In this document: in pieces, positions 62,198 through 64,000 of the stretch
How positions within the stretch are numbered: position 1 is the stretch's first letter
Layout of the letters: each line of letters begins with the position of its first letter
Assembly: GCA_947471745.1 (NCBI GenBank)
Contig: CANJKZ010000723.1
Coordinates: 7,942,501-8,006,500 of the forward strand
Length of the DNA: 64,000 bases
Source of the DNA: Closterium sp. Naga37s-1
Lineage: Eukaryota > Streptophyta > Zygnematophyceae > Desmidiales > Closteriaceae
Direction of reading: 5' to 3'
Program-made: the position numbers and the translations under genes
Notes under the pieces: model-generated
What the model was told of the DNA's origin: nothing
The model's input: the letters and a program-made list of their open reading frames with translations, nothing else
The model's database searches: none

Positions 62198-64000
62198 TCA
62201 AGAAGAGAGCAAGTGAGGCAAGACAGGTACAAGACCCAGCTGGGTGCAGAAGCGCTGATGGTCACAAGGTGCAAGTGCCTTGGTGAACACATCAGCAGTG
62301 TTGGCCTCAGAGGCCACGTAAGCAAGTCGCAACTGACCACGCTGCTGCAGCTCACGAGCAAGAAAGTAACGGAGAGCAATGTGCTTCGTTCTGTGCTCCA
62401 AGCGCTGCTCTCGACACAAGGCCAGCATGGCCTTGTTGTCTACGTACAGCACTGGAGGAGAACGAGGCGGCTCTCCAAGGTCAGTCAGCAGGTAGGTGAG
62501 CCAGCGAAGCTCCTGTGCAGCCATGGCCCCGGCGTAGATCTCAGCCTCACAACTGGAGCTGAGAACAGAGGACGAGCAAGTAGCCCGCCACAAGACAGAG
62601 CCGGAACCAAGACTGAAGGTGTAACCCTGCGACGACCGCTGTGTAGCCTGGTCGTCTGCCCAAGAAGCGTCCGCGTGCCCAGTGAGGACCACTGGACTCC
62701 GCCCTCCAAGCACTAGCCCCATGCCCGACGTACTGCACAAGTAGCGCAACACCCTCTTAGCTGCAGCCATGTGCTCTGGTCGGTGTCTCCCAGGAGCAAC
62801 ATAGCGTGCAAGAATGCTAAGAGGGTATGCAAGGTCAGGTCGTGTGCAGGTCATCAGGTACATGAGGCAGCCAACAAGCTCTGGGTACGGGCCACTCGAC
62901 TCTACGGACTCATCCGAAGGCAGAGCTGAGAGCGAGTGGCGAGTAGACAGAGGAGTGGCCTGAGGCGAGGAGTACGTGAAGCCGAAGCGCTGAAGGACCT
63001 GCTGCACCATGTGTGACTGAGTCAAGGTAATGGTGCGGCGTGCTCTGTCCCGAGTGATCTGCAAGCCAAGGTAGCTGCGCAGTTCACCCAGGTCTGTGCA
63101 CGTGTGTCTCTTCTGCAGCTCGGACTTCACGTAGGCTAGTCCAGCAATGTCAGCTGTGGCAAAGACCAAGTCGTCGACGTACACGAGGACGTAGAACGGC
63201 GGCAAAGAAGTGTCGGTGCGCAGAAACAACGACGGGTCAGCAGTAGAGGGAGCAAACCCAAGAGCCGCAAGCGTAGTCCTCAGTGTGTCGTGCCACTCAC
63301 GCGGTGCCTGGCGGAGACCGTAGACTGGCCGTCGGAGGCTCCACTGGGTGCCAGTAGGGAAAGTCCCAGTGAAGCCAGGTGGACGGCGCAGCCAGATCTC
63401 CTCGTGCAGGCTACCCTGCAAGAAAGCAGTGCTGAAGTCAAGAGAGTGGAGCTCGTAGTCGCGCTGAGCGGCTATGTGCAGCAGAACCCGAAGAGTGGTC
63501 ATCTTCGGGGTGGGAGAGAAGGTCTGAAAGTAGTCAACTCCCTGCCGCTGACTGAAGCCACGAGCGACGTACCGCACCTTGAAGACAGGTGGAGAGCCCG
63601 GCGGCCGCTTCACCCTGAAGATCCACATGCCACTGACGATGTTCGCCCCAGGAGGGGGAACCGCGTCAACGTAGGTGCCTGTGGACTTCCAGGACGCCAT
63701 CTCTGCATCCATAGCTACCTGCCACTGAGAGGAGTAGGGACCCTCTACGGCCTCCGCGTAAGAGCGCGGAGTCGGGATGTCTAGTGCATCCGGGTCTCCC
63801 TCAGGGGCAAGTAGTACGGACGCGAGATGAGGTGAAGCAGCAGCCAGACACCGGAACTCCTCCTGCCTGTCCTCAAGGACGTCCGTGCCAAGAGCACACT
63901 CACCCCCGACGGACGGAGGACAGACAGACGCAGACTCAGCAACAAGACCGGCAGCGTAGTCTAGACGACAGCGAGCAGCAAAGTCGACGAGCTCAGCAAC
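62198..64000 (-). CDS. Cop-6 pol C-terminal part (linker end, RT, RNase H), partial
   Basis: The frame is open from the stop at 62198 to the window edge; an internal Met at 63712 is not the start. RT motifs are SSQWQVAMDAEMASW, TAFLQGSLHEEIW, YGLRQAPREW, YVLVYVDDLVFA (near 63180) and LGLQITRDRARR. RNase H has GHADASWADDQ, SSCEAEIYAGA, YVDNKAMLAL and ANTADVFTKAL. No disabling change is visible in this part. Upstream gag, protease and integrase are off the window. Confidence 0.9.
   Translation of the reverse strand, partial: VAELVDFAARCRLDYAAGLVAESASVCPPSVGGECALGTDVLEDRQEEFRCLAAASPHLASVLLAPEGDPDALDIPTPRSYAEAVEGPYSSQWQVAMDAEMASWKSTGTYVDAVPPPGANIVSGMWIFRVKRPPGSPPVFKVRYVARGFSQRQGVDYFQTFSPTPKMTTLRVLLHIAAQRDYELHSLDFSTAFLQGSLHEEIWLRRPPGFTGTFPTGTQWSLRRPVYGLRQAPREWHDTLRTTLAALGFAPSTADPSLFLRTDTSLPPFYVLVYVDDLVFATADIAGLAYVKSELQKRHTCTDLGELRSYLGLQITRDRARRTITLTQSHMVQQVLQRFGFTYSSPQATPLSTRHSLSALPSDESVESSGPYPELVGCLMYLMTCTRPDLAYPLSILARYVAPGRHRPEHMAAAKRVLRYLCSTSGMGLVLGGRSPVVLTGHADASWADDQATQRSSQGYTFSLGSGSVLWRATCSSSVLSSSCEAEIYAGAMAAQELRWLTYLLTDLGEPPRSPPVLYVDNKAMLALCREQRLEHRTKHIALRYFLARELQQRGQLRLAYVASEANTADVFTKALAPCDHQRFCTQLGLVPVLPHLLSS

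Larger units (their letters stand above)
61858..64000 (-). mobile_element. Cop-6: Ty1/copia element, right part outside window
   Basis: 3' LTR 61858-61992 (starts TGTCAGAACATTATATAGC in element orientation), purine run cctatgggggtg (minus) at its inner side, then RNase H and RT reading rightward on the minus strand to the window edge. Very close to Cop-5 and Cop-4. The outer flank gtaaa (61853-61857) would be its target duplication; the partner lies beyond 64000. Confidence 0.88.

Noticed and set aside
1..64000. CRISPR array or bacterial operon features
   Set aside because: Tandem arrays here have no spacer structure; introns, LTRs and plant-type primer sites show a eukaryotic genome.

Overview
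The window is eukaryotic and is almost entirely a nested graveyard of transposable elements. A GC-rich background, short spliceosomal introns, abundant Ty1/copia elements primed by an initiator-Met-tRNA-like site, PIF/Harbinger, hAT-like, pogo and DIRS/PAT-type elements, and one small coiled-coil gene that resembles a plant family together suggest a streptophyte, most likely a charophyte green alga. The organism is an inference; no marker names the species. Only two ordinary host-gene candidates were found: an unrecognised Ser/Ala/Pro-rich protein (16559-19420, minus) and a three-exon coiled-coil gene (57836-59590, minus).

Left part (1-24 kb). An old minus-strand copia element (Cop-1, 1-10064, running off the left edge) was split by a plus-strand copia (Cop-2, 178-7668, TSD gtcct). 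Cop-2 was then hit in gag by a solo LTR (2315-2491, TSD cagcg). Next come the 5' half of a third copia (Cop-3) in minus orientation ending at 13980, a decayed Harbinger transposase with a Myb-like partner ORF, the 953-aa unknown gene, and the 3' half of Cop-3 in plus orientation ending at 23649. The outer flanks of the two Cop-3 halves carry the same 5-bp target duplication (attcg). This points to one element torn apart by an inversion of about 10.6 kb.

Middle (24.5-44 kb). A five-exon hAT-like transposase-derived gene (24519-36397) is cut in exon 1 by an apparently intact, recent copia (Cop-4, 24825-32151, minus, identical 130-bp LTRs, a 1978-aa gag-pol). It is also hit at its first splice donor by a non-autonomous LTR element (LTRn-1, 32738-34334) whose TSD preserves GTAAGT. 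A pogo/Tigger-like DNA transposon (38376-42912) with a four-exon DDE transposase follows, and it carries a second non-autonomous LTR element (LTRn-2).

Right part (44-64 kb). A minus-strand DIRS-order element of PAT/Ngaro type (44003-57275) has split direct repeats and encodes gag, RT-RNase H and a tyrosine recombinase. It is interrupted by a deleted copia (Cop-5, 44751-50469) and by a third non-autonomous LTR element (LTRn-3, 52295-54316). After the coiled-coil host gene and about 2 kb without recognisable genes, a sixth copia (Cop-6, minus) runs off the right edge.

All coordinates were read by eye. Boundaries backed by matching TSDs are base-accurate as far as I could index; those marked approximate are not.
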